Below, one piece after another: positions 38,151-47,796 of a stretch of 64,000 nucleotides of DNA. Both the position numbers and the translations under genes were made by a program. Each line of letters begins with the position of its first letter. The first letter of the stretch is position 1. Origin of the DNA: Aliidiomarina sp. B3213 (GTDB taxonomy: Bacteria; Pseudomonadota; Gammaproteobacteria; Enterobacterales; Alteromonadaceae); NCBI RefSeq assembly GCF_003290085.1, contig NZ_QMKJ01000002.1, positions 124,001-188,000 of the forward strand, in the 5' to 3' direction. Under the pieces are notes generated by a model. That model saw nothing but the letters and a program-made list of their open reading frames with translations, ran no database searches and was not told the origin of the DNA.

Positions 38151-39152
38151 ATGGACAGTTTAAACGCAAGCCAAATACGACAGTTACTCGGCCAGCTGCT
38201 CACGCCCGACCCAAGTAAGTTTCTTAAAGCTAATGCTGCAGGGACTTCGGGTCAAAGCCCAGCCTCGGGTTTGCATCAAGCTTTAAGCGGTACAACACAA
38301 CTACAGTTACCGCCAGCGTTACGTCAAATTTTGGCGCAGGCACAATCGCCGGCAGACGCTTTGAAAAGCCTTCAAGCTATGAAACTGTCTGCAGAAACAC
38401 CTCCTCAATTACGCGCCATTGTTGAACAAGTGCTTAGTTCAGCCAAACAAACAACATTCAACAAAACTACGGTAAACCAATGGTTCGGGCTGAATGTTAC
38501 CGCGCTATTGAGCCAGCCTCCGGTACCAAGCTCCTCCACAAGCTCAAATAGCTGGTTGCAACTAATGGTACCGCTGCTGCTTGTTGCGCTGAAACAAGGC
38601 GGTGCCGCCAGAGCAGAGGGAAAATCAACACCAAGCAATGCACTGGGTAATGCTTTGTCTCAATTATTTGGCTCTGGGAATAACGCACAACAGCTATTAC
38701 AAAGCCTTCGCGAACTACAAGGTGCAGTACAACAAGCACGCTTAAGCCAAATTCAACTGGCTGACTCCTTGGGTAGAAACGAGCCCGACTATTTTATGAA
38801 TATCCCTTGGCACGTTGAAGACGAGCACCGCAATATTGAATTGTTACTGCAACGTAGAAAGAAACAACGACAGCAAGAAGAGGGGGAAGACGTATGGTTG
38901 CTCTCTTTAAGGCTAAACGTAAACCGCACAGGGCCAATGCTTGCGCGAGTGCGTTGGGACGGAACTGAAGCGCAAGTGACGATTTACACGGACAACGAAA
39001 CAGCAACCCGTTGGCTACGCCCGCACTTAAGCCATCTGGAACAGGAACTGCAAAACAAAGGAATTAACTTAGCATCGTTGGCAACGCAGACAGGAAGAAT
39101 TCCAGCAACACTGGCGCCGGACCCCAACCAGTTGATTCGGGTGAAAGTATGA
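38151..39152 (+). CDS. FliK-like flagellar hook-length control family protein
   Basis: The 333-residue protein has a low-complexity Gln/Ser/Leu-rich N-terminal part. Its C-terminal domain (about 235-333) carries DVWLLSLRLNVNRTGPMLARVRWDGTEAQVTIYTDNETATRWLRPHLSHLEQELQ (close to the Flg_hook domain). FliK measures hook length and switches export specificity through FlhB. This copy is not in a hook-basal body operon; it is paired with a FlhB C-terminal homologue, an arrangement common in polar-flagellated Gammaproteobacteria. It may be an accessory FliK. ATGA overlap with the next gene. Confidence 0.8.
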   Translation: MDSLNASQIRQLLGQLLTPDPSKFLKANAAGTSGQSPASGLHQALSGTTQLQLPPALRQILAQAQSPADALKSLQAMKLSAETPPQLRAIVEQVLSSAKQTTFNKTTVNQWFGLNVTALLSQPPVPSSSTSSNSWLQLMVPLLLVALKQGGAARAEGKSTPSNALGNALSQLFGSGNNAQQLLQSLRELQGAVQQARLSQIQLADSLGRNEPDYFMNIPWHVEDEHRNIELLLQRRKKQRQQEEGEDVWLLSLRLNVNRTGPMLARVRWDGTEAQVTIYTDNETATRWLRPHLSHLEQELQNKGINLASLATQTGRIPATLAPDPNQLIRVKV

Positions 39153-39412
39153 GCGGCTCTAAAAAAGAAAAAAAGGCGGTTGGCTTAAAGTACGACGGTG
39201 TCTCGGCACCTACTGTTGTGGCTAGAGGTTTTGACGGACTTGCAGATGAAATTATTGAACTTGCCAAAGAGGCTGGAGTGCTGGTGCATGAAGATCCGGA
39301 GCTTGCTGACTTTCTTGCAAAGCTTGAGGTAGGTGACGAAATTCCTCAGGAAGTTTATGTGATTATTGCAGAACTAATAGCTTTCGCGACATGGCTTAAT
39401 CTTAAGGCTTAG
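39149..39412 (+). CDS. FlhB C-terminal-domain homologue (FlhX-like export switch)
   Basis: This 87-residue protein resembles the cytoplasmic FlhB-C domain after the NPTH cleavage site: VGLKYDGVSAPTVVARGFDGLADEIIELAKEAGVLVHEDPELADFLAKLEVGDEIP. It has no membrane domain. Such FlhX proteins can replace cleaved FlhB-C in export switching. Translational coupling to the FliK-like gene (ATGA) fits an interaction between the two. Confidence 0.88.
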   Translation: MSGSKKEKKAVGLKYDGVSAPTVVARGFDGLADEIIELAKEAGVLVHEDPELADFLAKLEVGDEIPQEVYVIIAELIAFATWLNLKA

Positions 39413-39506
39413 TGTGTACGGTGATGGTTGTGGTATCAGGCTTTTAGGTTTGTGCTTGTAATTGTGCTACGTAGCAACCCACGGTTCATAAGGCTACCGG
39501 ACTCTT

Positions 39507-39741
39507 GGCATTCACTAGGTGCTCGATGCTCCTCGTGAATGCCGTGTCTTTAAATTTGTTGGTGTTGATATTGCCTGATGCAATGGCTAACCGATATCAG
39601 AGGATTGCGAGGTTTCTGACCGCAGGGTCTCTGAGACAGGGACGTCGAAGAGAAGCCCCCATGGATGGGTTCACGGCGTCCCTGCGGCAGATTCTCGCAA
39701 GCCTCATCGGTTAGTCATTGATACGTAACCTCATGCCTCGC
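39507..39741 (+). repeat. Composite hairpin element, copy C (CATGGATG family)
   Basis: The short hairpin GGCATTCACTAGG...GAATGCC (39507-39543) is followed by a linker with GGTGTTGATATTGCCTGATGC. A long imperfect hairpin (39582-39719) has arms AATGGCTAACCGAT and ATCGGTTAGTCATT, and the tail is TGATACGTAACCTCATGCC. CCCATGGATGGG sits near the loop. It is an inverted relative of copy A (28240-28480), about 11 kb away. The gene-free gap 39413-39804 holds this element, a short repeat and about 90 unassigned bases. Confidence 0.8.
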
Positions 39742-39768
39742 TATCCACAGCTCAAAGCTAACAACCAT

Positions 39769-39798
39769 CACCGTGCAGACCGCACAGCGGTCCGTACG
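39769..39798. repeat. ACCGC-GCGGTCCGTACG repeat next to element C
   Basis: CACCGTGCAGACCGCACAGC followed by GGTCCGTACG lies right after composite copy C. The same pairing of a composite tail with this repeat occurs after copy B. Confidence 0.7.
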
Positions 39799-39804
39799 CA
39801 CGAA

Positions 39805-40290
39805 CTAGGTTTCAGCTCTGTATAAACTGAAGACCAACTCAGCTTCAGCGCGGGGAAGCTCGCAAGCCTCCATCACTTCCTCAAGGCTAGCACCTTGACG
39901 CACCAACTTTGCCGCACGTTGGTAGAACTTACTCGCAGGATCCTGCTCCGCAACTTCACGAATAGCAGACTCTTGTTCTTTGATCGCTTTTAAAAGCTTC
40001 TGGTGAGAGGCCAAAAGGCCCGTGTATTTGTCGGAAAGCTCATTCAATTGCTCCTGAAGCTCGTCGCGTGATTGCGCACCGACTTTCAGTTCCGCACGAA
40101 TCGCACTAAATTCTTCTTCCGTAGCAGCTTCTAGTGCTTCATTTTGCTTCGACTTAATACCACGCAGTAACTTCAACAATTCCTTCTGTTCGTTATGCGT
40201 TCGCAACTGAGCCATGATTACCACAACAAAACCAGCCAGGGCGGCTAGCGAGAGACTTAAAGGTAACCATTGACTCAAAATTGCATTCAT
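39805..40290 (-). CDS. DUF2802 family protein at the end of the chemotaxis operon
   Basis: This 161-residue protein has an N-terminal membrane helix (LPLSLSLAALAGFVVVIMAQ), a long coiled coil (about 35-115) and a C-terminal helix-turn-helix-like segment (KLVRQGASLEEVMEACELPRAEAELVFSLY). This matches DUF2802 proteins found after cheW in Vibrio, Shewanella and Pseudomonas. Its function is unknown; a role in chemotaxis or polar organisation is suggested only by the position. Confidence 0.8.
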   Translation of the reverse strand: MNAILSQWLPLSLSLAALAGFVVVIMAQLRTHNEQKELLKLLRGIKSKQNEALEAATEEEFSAIRAELKVGAQSRDELQEQLNELSDKYTGLLASHQKLLKAIKEQESAIREVAEQDPASKFYQRAAKLVRQGASLEEVMEACELPRAEAELVFSLYRAET

Positions 40291-40299
40291 AAATAGCTC

Positions 40300-40803
40300 T
40301 TACAGTTGAGAAATTTCTTCCCACTCTTCGTCAGTTAGAAGTTTATTAAGGTCAACCAAAATAAGTAGCTCGCCGTCACGGTTACTAACGCCCTGAATAA
40401 AGCGAGCGCTTTCTTCCGTACCAATGTTCGGCGCACTGTCAATTTCCGAGCTGCGCAAATAAACAACTTCTGCGACCGAGTCGACCATAATACCGATAAC
40501 TTGCTGGTCTGCCTCGATGATCACAATACGTGTATTGTCGCTCACTTCACCAGGCTGCAAGCCAAAGCGAATGCGGGTGTCGATAACGGTAACCACATTA
40601 CCGCGCAGGTTAATGATACCCAGTACATACTCTGGAGCACCTGGAACCGGAGCTATTTCAGAGTGACGCAACACTTCTTGAACTTGCATCACGTTGATAC
40701 CGTAGGTTTCCTGTTCCAATTGGAATGTCACCCACTGAAGAACCGGATCGTCTCCGTCTGCTGCGGTGGCTTTTTGCTTCAAACTGCGATTGTCTTCACT
40801 CAT
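40300..40803 (-). CDS. cheW: Chemotaxis coupling protein CheW
   Basis: CheW links chemoreceptors to CheA. The SH3-like domain reads LQWVTFQLEQETYGINVMQVQEVLRHSEIAPVPGAPEYVLGIINLRGNVVTVIDTR, the standard CheW pattern. The start is placed at ATG 40803 (MSEDNRSLKQK); an in-frame start seven codons upstream is less likely. About 167 residues. It is the last signalling gene of the che operon. Confidence 0.95.
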   Translation of the reverse strand: MSEDNRSLKQKATAADGDDPVLQWVTFQLEQETYGINVMQVQEVLRHSEIAPVPGAPEYVLGIINLRGNVVTVIDTRIRFGLQPGEVSDNTRIVIIEADQQVIGIMVDSVAEVVYLRSSEIDSAPNIGTEESARFIQGVSNRDGELLILVDLNKLLTDEEWEEISQL

Positions 40804-40873
40804 GTGATAGTCTCCCAAACACATTTAACCCTGTCACAGGTCTTTCAATTCTTACTTATACAATAGCTTATCG

Positions 40874-41719
40874 TCAGGAAACAGGATCCCCTGAATGATG
40901 TTTTTCACTATTGTCTAAACCCTGCTCTAAAAGCTGAACAAGAGCTTCCGTGTCAACCAGTGCGCACATCTTCTCTTTTACAATACCAGCAAGCCATGGG
41001 CGCTTGCCTTCGCCAGTGCGCCATTGCACTTCTTCAGGTTCTAATTTGTCTGTAGTCACCAAGGTTTCGCAAGCTAATCCCCAGTCACTCTCACCTAACA
41101 TCACAAGGTACTGATAATTTAAAGATTTTGCCAGTTCTTCGGTATATTTTTCCGGCATAACCCACTGAGCTGAATCTACAACGTTCAGTTGTTCTTCACG
41201 TAGCGCCATCATCCCCAAATACCATTTTGGCTTACCGAACAGTGGCTTAGGCTCCTGCCAACGATGAATACCACCTAAACTTTTTAGTGGAACAGCCAAA
41301 TTTAAACCAGCGACATTAAAAAACAACGCTTGAAACGGCTCTTCTTTAAATTCCGCCATATTGTCAGTTGAACTAGGTGGTGGTGGCGGAATTTCTTCGC
41401 GCGTCTCCAAGTAAGTTTCAACTTGATGCTCAATTTCTTCCTGAGGATCGACCTGTTCTTCAACCTCAGGTTCGGGTTCTGGCAAGGGTTCTGGAGCAAC
41501 TTCAGGCTCTGGTTTAAGCGCGTCTTCAGCCAAGGCCTTTTCGGAAGTAAGTTCTTGTTCTTCCTGCTCGGTTTCTTGCGACTCTTGTGCTGGCCCTTTC
41601 TCTAATAATTGCTCAACAGGCGCGCGGGTAAGTGCATCTAACGAGTTAGGCTGCTCTTCTTCTAAAAGTGCTGTTAAATACTCGCGCATGGCGAGATCGC
41701 TAGATGACTTCTGACTCAT
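40874..41719 (-). CDS. parP: ParP-like CheW-domain protein (array localisation)
   Basis: This 281-residue protein has an acidic, Pro/Glu-rich N-terminal half (EPEPEVEEQVDPQEE, then PPPPPSS) and a C-terminal CheW-like domain from about residue 127 (FQALFFNVAGLNLAVPLKSLGGIHRW, YLGMMALREEQLNVVDSAQWV). In Vibrio, ParP binds ParC and the CheA array-integration site to keep arrays at the pole. The gene order cheB-parC-parP-cheW and the domain layout support this call. It starts two bases after parC ends. Confidence 0.85.
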   Translation of the reverse strand: MSQKSSSDLAMREYLTALLEEEQPNSLDALTRAPVEQLLEKGPAQESQETEQEEQELTSEKALAEDALKPEPEVAPEPLPEPEPEVEEQVDPQEEIEHQVETYLETREEIPPPPPSSTDNMAEFKEEPFQALFFNVAGLNLAVPLKSLGGIHRWQEPKPLFGKPKWYLGMMALREEQLNVVDSAQWVMPEKYTEELAKSLNYQYLVMLGESDWGLACETLVTTDKLEPEEVQWRTGEGKRPWLAGIVKEKMCALVDTEALVQLLEQGLDNSEKHHSGDPVS

Positions 41720-41721
41720 AG

Positions 41722-42498
41722 TTACAATGGATCTTTTTGCATTAATAAAGTTAATAATTGGGTGTATGCGATCACCCCACGGGCCTTCGCCATATACATC
41801 GACGGTGGTGTTTGCGCCGCACTTGCGTCTCTAAACTTGGTGTCGATTGGAATCATTCCCGACCACACTTTGTTGCCGTGTTGCTTCGCTAGTTGCCGGT
41901 ACGCATCTAACGACGCTTTCGTGCGCTTGTCGTACATTGTCGGCACTATTGTTACCTGGTGGTCTTGGCGCAATGATACTTTGACCAAGTCGAGCGTTTG
42001 CAACATTCGGTCTAAACCCTTTAACGCTAACGTTTCACACTGCACAGGTACTATGACTCTCCGGCATGCAGCTAGGGCGTTTACCATGAGCACACCTAAC
42101 ACGGGAGGCACATCGATGAGCACATAGTCGTAGTCCATCCGTAGCTTTCGTAATGCCCTACGAAGCACTAAGCCCATACCACTTTTTCCGCCGAGCTTTC
42201 GGTCTAGTGTTGCCAATGCCATGGTAGCCGGCAACACATCAATATTGTCGAATTTAGTGTGTTGAATTGCGCCTTGCACGGTTTCTCTATCGACGTCGGG
42301 TCCGGCAAGGAGGATATCGAATGCGCTCTGTTCTAACTCTTCAGAATCGATGCCAAAGTAATACGTTAATGAAGCATGAGGATCGAGGTCGATAAATAAA
42401 ACACGATGTCCGCGCTCAGCTAACAAACCACCAAGTGAAACAGTTGTGGTTGTCTTACCTACTCCACCTTTCTGATTGGCAATCGTCCAGATAACCAT
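41722..42498 (-). CDS. parC: ParC (ParA-family ATPase) for polar chemotaxis arrays
   Basis: The 258-residue ATPase opens VWTIANQKGGVGKTTTTVSLGGLLAERG with the deviant Walker A (KGGVGKTT), then FIDLDPHASLTYYFG and VLIDVPPVLGVL. ParA-type ATPases form gradients that position cargo. Located between cheB and parP, it corresponds to Vibrio ParC, which recruits chemotaxis arrays to the old pole. It is not a plasmid or chromosome ParA, as no parB or parS is near. Confidence 0.9.
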   Translation of the reverse strand: MVIWTIANQKGGVGKTTTTVSLGGLLAERGHRVLFIDLDPHASLTYYFGIDSEELEQSAFDILLAGPDVDRETVQGAIQHTKFDNIDVLPATMALATLDRKLGGKSGMGLVLRRALRKLRMDYDYVLIDVPPVLGVLMVNALAACRRVIVPVQCETLALKGLDRMLQTLDLVKVSLRQDHQVTIVPTMYDKRTKASLDAYRQLAKQHGNKVWSGMIPIDTKFRDASAAQTPPSMYMAKARGVIAYTQLLTLLMQKDPL

Positions 42499-42506
42499 AA
42501 CTGAGG

Positions 42507-43667
42507 CTAGCTCTTCTCGAATGCTTTAATGATGTGGTTCGCAACGTCTTGAATTGGAATATCTCGCTCTGAAATACCGGCGGCGGCTACAGCTTGCGGC
42601 ATTCCATAAACCACACAAGTGTCTTTATCTTGCGCCCATATTGTTGAACCTTGTTGTTTAAGCATGCGACAGCCTTCGCGGCCATCAGCGCCCATTCCGG
42701 TCAAAATAATACCTAGTACATCTCCGCCATAAGACTTCGATATGGAAGCAAAAGTAAGATCGACACTTGGACGATAAGTGAGTTTGTCACTGTCGTCGGC
42801 GCGAATACGCAACTTGCCACTACCACTGCGGCCTTCTACCAGCATTTGCTTTCCGCCTGGAGCTAAATAAGCATGTCCTGGCTTTAATACGTCGCCGTCT
42901 TGAGCTTCTTTCACGCTAATTTTGCAAAGCCCGTTTAGCCGCTCTGCAAATGCTTTAGTAAACGCAGCTGGCATATGTTGCACCAACACAATGGGTACAG
43001 GAAAAGTAGCAGGCAATGCTGTGAGCACCGTTTGTAACGCAACCGGCCCACCCGTAGATGTTCCTATCGCAACTAATTTAAACGGAGTCGACCTTGCAAC
43101 TGCTGGAGCTGCACTGGTACTTGGTCTAGCTTCTGTTGCTGCAGGACGAGAAACCTGGGTTGTTCGTGCGCTACGGTCAAACGGACGAGTCGTTGGCCGC
43201 TCTGAAGGTCGAGCGCTAGGCGTACTTGGTGAGGGTGTAGAAAAGCTTGAGCGCGGGGTTCTCCCCATGCCCTTTCTACCAATTTCGGCAACACGCGACT
43301 GCAATACTTTGACCGCATCGCCACGGTTTCTTGCGATGTCTTCAAATTTCTTCGGTAGGAAATCAACGGCACCCGCATCTAGTGCGTCTAGAGTTGCCTG
43401 CGCACCTTCATGGCTTAGTGAGCTGAACATTAAGATAGGTGTAGGCCGTTCCGCCATAATCTTACGAACGGCACTGATTCCATCGAGGACTGGCATTTCG
43501 ATGTCCATGGTAATGACATCAGGGCGCAGGGCTCTTGCTTGCTTAATTGCCTCTTCGCCATCAGCAGCAGTCCCGACAACTTCTAATTGATCGGAATCGT
43601 TTAAAATCTCTGTCACACGTCGGCGAAAGAAATTCGAGTCATCAACAACTAATACTCGGATGGCCAT
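42507..43667 (-). CDS. cheB: Chemotaxis methylesterase CheB
   Basis: The receiver domain (1-125; [24 protein letters not shown]) is joined by a Ser/Pro/Arg-rich linker (about 135-195) to the methylesterase domain: [14 protein letters not shown] with the catalytic Ser, [17 protein letters not shown] with the His, and [12 protein letters not shown] with the Asp. It removes methyl groups from receptors and deamidates Gln. It is 386 residues; the linker is longer than in E. coli. Confidence 0.96.
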   Translation of the reverse strand: MAIRVLVVDDSNFFRRRVTEILNDSDQLEVVGTAADGEEAIKQARALRPDVITMDIEMPVLDGISAVRKIMAERPTPILMFSSLSHEGAQATLDALDAGAVDFLPKKFEDIARNRGDAVKVLQSRVAEIGRKGMGRTPRSSFSTPSPSTPSARPSERPTTRPFDRSARTTQVSRPAATEARPSTSAAPAVARSTPFKLVAIGTSTGGPVALQTVLTALPATFPVPIVLVQHMPAAFTKAFAERLNGLCKISVKEAQDGDVLKPGHAYLAPGGKQMLVEGRSGSGKLRIRADDSDKLTYRPSVDLTFASISKSYGGDVLGIILTGMGADGREGCRMLKQQGSTIWAQDKDTCVVYGMPQAVAAAGISERDIPIQDVANHIIKAFEKS

Positions 43668-43675
43668 GGGTTCCT

Positions 43676-45847
43676 TTAACGTCGCGAATAACGTTTAGCG
43701 TATTTCTTCAATAAACTTGGTACGTCGAGAATTAATGCAATACCACCGTCACTTGTTATGGTCGCGCCAGCCATGCCCGGAGTACCCTGAAGCATTCTAT
43801 CTAGAGGCTTAATGACAACTTCTTCTTGACCAATCAGTGCGTCTACAACGAAGCCAACTTGTTGCGTGCCCAAAGATACCACCACAACGTGGCCTTCAGA
43901 CTCATCGAAGTTAGGATCTTGCTTCTTGTTCAACCACTTACTCAAGTAGAACATTGGGATTGCTTTTTCTCTAACAATCATAGTGAGCTGACCGTCAACA
44001 GTGTTGGTAAGCTCTAGGTCTACATTAATAATTTCGTTCACCGCAGCAAGTGGTAACGCGAATACTTGCTCACCCACACGAACCATTAACGTTGGTAGAA
44101 TAGCGAGTGTAAGCGGTACTTTAATTTCTAGGCGTGTGCCTCTGCCCAATTCGGAGTCAATGCGAATTGAACCGTTCAATTGGCTAATTTTGGTTTTCAC
44201 CACATCCATGCCTACGCCACGGCCGGATATGTCAGAAATCTCTGCCTTGGTTGAGAACCCTGCGGCAAAGATTAGGTTATAAGCTTCTTCGTCGGTCATT
44301 CGAGCCGCCGCATCCGCGTCTAAAATACCTTTACCGATCGCAATATTCTTTAGTTTTTCTGCGTCCATTCCTGCGCCATCATCGTCGATAGACAACAAGA
44401 TATGGTCACCCTCTTGCGAAGCGCTTAATTTCACCGTACCCATACGAGATTTGCCGACTTTTTCACGTACGTCAGGCATCTCAATACCATGGTCTACAGA
44501 GTTTCTAACTAAGTGAACCAATGGGTCGGCAAGTGCTTCTACAAGGTTTTTATCTAGGTCGGTGTCCTCACCGTAAAGCTCAAGCGTAATCTCTTTTTTC
44601 AAGCTACGCGCTAAGTCACGTACTACGCGTGGGAAACGTCCGAATACTTTCTTAATCGGTTGCATACGCGTTTGCATTACCGCGCCTTGCAAGTCACCAG
44701 TTACCACGTCTAGGTTAGAAATAGCTTTATTCAGCTCTTCGTCTTCTGAGCTACTGTTCAATAACAATAAACGGTTACGCACCAGGACAAGTTCACCGAC
44801 CATGTTCATAATTTCATCGAGTCGACGAGTGTCTACGCGAACAGTAGTTTCAGCCGGAGGCGCTGTAGGTTTACCTGCGTCCTTCTTGGCTGGAGCAGCT
44901 GGTGCTTCCGCGGGTTTACTAGCTGCAGGTTTCGCAGCAGGCTTAGCTTGTGGCTTCTCTTGAGGCTTGGCTTCACTCTTCGCAGCCGGCTTAGCAGCTT
45001 GTTTGTCAGCTTCGAACTTACCTTCGCCATGAAGTTCGTCCAACAAGGCTTCAAATTCGTCGTCAGAAATATCGTCGCCACCACCACTTTTAGCCTTCGG
45101 TTCAGCTTTCTTCGGTGGTTCTTTTTTCTCTGCAGGTTTCGGAGCACCTTTACTACCGTGAAGCTCATCAAGTAACGCTTCAAACTCGTCGTCACTTATT
45201 TCGTCGCCACTGCCAGATGCCGCAGGTTCTTTTTTCTCTGGAGCTTTCTTTTCAGAAGCTTTCGCTGCTGGCTTACCGCCGCCGTGTAATTCATCTAGCA
45301 ATGCGTCAAATTCGTCTTCGGTAATTTCATCGACGCCACCTTCACCCGAAAGCGCATCAATTTTACCCGACTCGTCTGCTTCCGCTTCTGGCTCTTCGGT
45401 TGGTGTTTCTTCAGTTGCGTCTTCAGCACTTGCAGAGCCATCGCCTGGCATGTGGTCGCCCGGCTCACTCAAAATAGTTAACGCCTGAAGTAGCTCTTCA
45501 GAAGCTGGTACAGGTTCTTCGCGAGCTTGTACAGCAGCAAACTGCTCGTTGATGGTATCCAACGCTTGTAGAATAACGTCCATAAGCTCAGGATTGAGCT
45601 GTCGGCCGCCATTTCGCATGGTGTCAAAAACGTTTTCAGCACCGTGGCATGTGTCGACGAGAGCGTGCAAAGATAAAAACCCTGCACCACCTTTAACCGT
45701 GTGAAAGCCTCTAAAAATGGCGTTCAGCAAATCACGGTTATCAGGATCATTTTCGAGTTGAACAAGCTGTTCAGAGAGCAATTCCAGAATCTCTCCAGCC
45801 TCAATCAAAAAGTCCTGTAAAATATCTTCGTCGACATCAAAGCTCAT
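43676..45847 (-). CDS. cheA: Chemotaxis histidine kinase CheA
   Basis: Domains in the 723-residue protein are as follows. Hpt P1 has the phospho-acceptor His49 in [14 protein letters not shown] long acidic and Ala/Lys/Pro-rich region (130-330) takes the place of a folded P2. Dimerisation P3 ([20 protein letters not shown]) precedes ATPase P4 ([27 protein letters not shown]) and CheW-like P5. Three copies of an acidic helix motif ([11 protein letters not shown] or [11 protein letters not shown]) lie at 173-189, 215-231 and 258-274, with a period of about 42 residues. They resemble the CheZ C-terminal tail and may dock CheY in place of P2. Strong AGGAG before the ATG. Confidence 0.96.
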   Translation of the reverse strand: MSFDVDEDILQDFLIEAGEILELLSEQLVQLENDPDNRDLLNAIFRGFHTVKGGAGFLSLHALVDTCHGAENVFDTMRNGGRQLNPELMDVILQALDTINEQFAAVQAREEPVPASEELLQALTILSEPGDHMPGDGSASAEDATEETPTEEPEAEADESGKIDALSGEGGVDEITEDEFDALLDELHGGGKPAAKASEKKAPEKKEPAASGSGDEISDDEFEALLDELHGSKGAPKPAEKKEPPKKAEPKAKSGGGDDISDDEFEALLDELHGEGKFEADKQAAKPAAKSEAKPQEKPQAKPAAKPAASKPAEAPAAPAKKDAGKPTAPPAETTVRVDTRRLDEIMNMVGELVLVRNRLLLLNSSSEDEELNKAISNLDVVTGDLQGAVMQTRMQPIKKVFGRFPRVVRDLARSLKKEITLELYGEDTDLDKNLVEALADPLVHLVRNSVDHGIEMPDVREKVGKSRMGTVKLSASQEGDHILLSIDDDGAGMDAEKLKNIAIGKGILDADAAARMTDEEAYNLIFAAGFSTKAEISDISGRGVGMDVVKTKISQLNGSIRIDSELGRGTRLEIKVPLTLAILPTLMVRVGEQVFALPLAAVNEIINVDLELTNTVDGQLTMIVREKAIPMFYLSKWLNKKQDPNFDESEGHVVVVSLGTQQVGFVVDALIGQEEVVIKPLDRMLQGTPGMAGATITSDGGIALILDVPSLLKKYAKRYSRR
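45026..45331 (-). repeat. Threefold in-frame repeat in the CheA linker
   Basis: These bases encode three copies of a [21 protein letters not shown] unit at CheA residues 173-189, 215-231 and 258-274. The spacers are Lys/Pro/Ala-rich. The units differ at only a few residues while the spacers vary freely, so selection appears to act on the motif. Confidence 0.85.
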
Positions 45848-45856
45848 CGGCTGCTC

Positions 45857-46612
45857 CTAAAATCCAAGGCTAGAGAGCAAGTCGTCTACGTCGTCTTGAC
45901 CGGTGACTACGTCATCTCTCTCATCAGGATTGATGACAGGACCCTCTGGGCCTGTATCAGTCTTCTTACTCTTAGATTTACTATCGGCATGTTCCTTCGC
46001 CGCTTTATGATAATCTTCACCAAATATAGTCAATAATGAAATTAACTGATCTTCAACTTCCTGAACTAATTCAATCACTCGGCGAATAACCTGACCTGTT
46101 AAGTCTTGGAAATCCTGCGCCATCAACACTTCGGTAAGCAGAGTGTGTAAGTGAGAACTGCGTTCACCAGAACGGCGAATAAACTGGTCCACCTGATGGC
46201 ACAATGCTTTAAATTCAGATAATTCGATATCGCGGCTCATAAGGCGTTGCCATATCGGTTGAATGTTATTCACCTCGGTGCTTATTTCTTCAGCAAGCGG
46301 CAACGAAGCTTCTACAGCGTCCATGGTTCTATTTGCTGCGTCTTCTGTTCGTTGCATTACATATTGAAGTCGATTCTGCGCGTCAGGCAAATCATCTTCA
46401 GTAAGCGAAGACAAGCGAGGGTCTTGCAAAAAATCTTGCAACGAGTCATGAAGTTGACGTGTTAATTTGCCAATAGAATCAAACAGTTCGTCTTGCCCTG
46501 CTTCAGCAATTTCACGAACTAATTTATCTGCGTCTGCTTGCTCTTCTGCTTCAAGCAAGCGCACAAGCTCTTTCGCTTGCTCTAGGGTAATCGTTCCGAC
46601 CGGTGGGACCAT
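45857..46612 (-). CDS. cheZ: CheY-P phosphatase CheZ
   Basis: This 251-residue, mostly helical protein has the CheZ core LLTEVLMAQDFQDLTGQVIRRVIELVQEVEDQLISLL, with the catalytic Gln in DFQDLTGQ. A disordered charged linker leads to the CheY-binding tail DDVDDLLSSLGF. It dephosphorylates CheY-P. Its ATG follows a GGAG site. It sits between cheY and cheA as in Vibrio and Pseudomonas. Confidence 0.95.
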   Translation of the reverse strand: MVPPVGTITLEQAKELVRLLEAEEQADADKLVREIAEAGQDELFDSIGKLTRQLHDSLQDFLQDPRLSSLTEDDLPDAQNRLQYVMQRTEDAANRTMDAVEASLPLAEEISTEVNNIQPIWQRLMSRDIELSEFKALCHQVDQFIRRSGERSSHLHTLLTEVLMAQDFQDLTGQVIRRVIELVQEVEDQLISLLTIFGEDYHKAAKEHADSKSKSKKTDTGPEGPVINPDERDDVVTGQDDVDDLLSSLGF

Positions 46613-46630
46613 TACGTTCTCCTCGTCGGA

Positions 46631-47014
46631 TTAACCTAAACGCTCGAATACTTTGTCGAGTTTCTCTTTTAGCGTTGCCGCTGTGAATGGCTTCACAATG
46701 TATCCGTTTACGCCTGCTTGAGCAGCTTCGATAATTTGCTCTCGCTTAGCTTCGGCTGTAACCATCAATACTGGGATGTGGCTTAATTGCTCGTCCGAGC
46801 GAATCGCGCGGAGTAAGTCGATGCCCTGCATTCCTGGCATGTTCCAGTCTGTAACTACGAAGTCATATTCACCGTTCTGCAACATAGGCAAAGCAGTGCT
46901 TCCATCGTCAGCCTCTGAAACATTCTGGAACCCTAGGTCCCGCAGTAGATTTTTAATGATCCGCCGCATCGTCGAGAAATCGTCTACGACGAGAATTTTC
47001 ATGTTTTTATCCAA
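46631..47014 (-). CDS. cheY: Chemotaxis response regulator CheY
   Basis: This is a stand-alone receiver of 127 residues with the acidic pair [10 protein letters not shown] (11-12), phospho-acceptor Asp56 in TDWNMPG, Thr in MVTAEA and Lys108 in VKPF. A TTG start at 47014 is favoured: GGAGGG lies five bases upstream and the N-terminus matches E. coli CheY length. An ATG four codons on has a weaker site. Phospho-CheY binds FliM at the flagellar switch. Confidence 0.96.
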   Translation of the reverse strand: MDKNMKILVVDDFSTMRRIIKNLLRDLGFQNVSEADDGSTALPMLQNGEYDFVVTDWNMPGMQGIDLLRAIRSDEQLSHIPVLMVTAEAKREQIIEAAQAGVNGYIVKPFTAATLKEKLDKVFERLG

Positions 47015-47070
47015 AGTACCCTCCAGTGAGGCTGTTCCGTTCTTGTTAACAATATAAGATTTACAGTTAC

Positions 47071-47796
47071 TTACTCAGTCCAAGTGCGCATTCTAGACTT
47101 TAATCGCGCCATGGCCTGACTATGAATTTGGCTTACTCTTGATTCACTTACATCGAGCACTTGTCCAATTTCTTTAAGATTTAATTCTTCATCGTAGTAT
47201 AGCGAAAGAACTAAAGCTTCGCGCTCAGGTAGAGTTTTTATTGAATCCACAAGCGAGCGATGGAAAGCACTTTTTTCAATATCAGCAAACGGTTCGTCTT
47301 TGCTGGCGTCTTGCGCACCCGACACTAACACGTCTTCAGACACGCCTAAATCTTCGATGCCAATCATACGCCCAGACATAACATCATTCAAAATATGATG
47401 ATATTCGTCGAGAGGAATACCAAGTTTTTCAGCAACTTCTTGGTCGCGTGCATCTCGGCCTGTTTCATTTTCCACTTGGCGAATTGCGTCTGCAATCATT
47501 CTGCTATTTTTATGAACCGAGCGCGGTGCCCAGTCGCCACGGCGAATTTCGTCTAACATCGCGCCGCGAATTCGAATGCCGGCGAAAGTTTCGAAGCTAG
47601 CGCCCTTTCCATGATCGAAATTCTTAGCTGCTTCAAGTAGGCCAATCATTCCTGCTTGAATTAAATCATCAACTTGAACACTGGCTGGTAATCTAGCCAC
47701 CATATGGTGGGCAATGCGTTTAACTAAGTTGGTGTGAGACTCAACAATTTGTTGCTGCTGGCGAGCTTCTGAAACGTAGGCTGCAACTTTACTCAT
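47071..47796 (-). CDS. fliA: Flagellar sigma factor FliA (sigma 28)
   Basis: The 241-residue sigma factor has region 2 ([26 protein letters not shown] and [29 protein letters not shown]) and region 4 ([44 protein letters not shown]). It directs late flagellar and chemotaxis transcription. The start overlaps the flhG stop by eight bases. Confidence 0.96.
   Translation of the reverse strand: MSKVAAYVSEARQQQQIVESHTNLVKRIAHHMVARLPASVQVDDLIQAGMIGLLEAAKNFDHGKGASFETFAGIRIRGAMLDEIRRGDWAPRSVHKNSRMIADAIRQVENETGRDARDQEVAEKLGIPLDEYHHILNDVMSGRMIGIEDLGVSEDVLVSGAQDASKDEPFADIEKSAFHRSLVDSIKTLPEREALVLSLYYDEELNLKEIGQVLDVSESRVSQIHSQAMARLKSRMRTWTE

Noticed and set aside
39505-39714. 69-residue frame on the plus strand inside composite element C
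   Set aside because: Same reason as for copy A; no ribosome site that I can see.
41722-42498. Plasmid or chromosome partition ParA
   Set aside because: No parB or parS is nearby. Its position between cheB and the CheW-like parP fits ParC.
44833-45195. Overlapping frame of 120 codons within cheA
   Set aside because: It is a by-product of the repetitive Lys/Ala/Pro-rich linker in another frame, with no start signal or family match.
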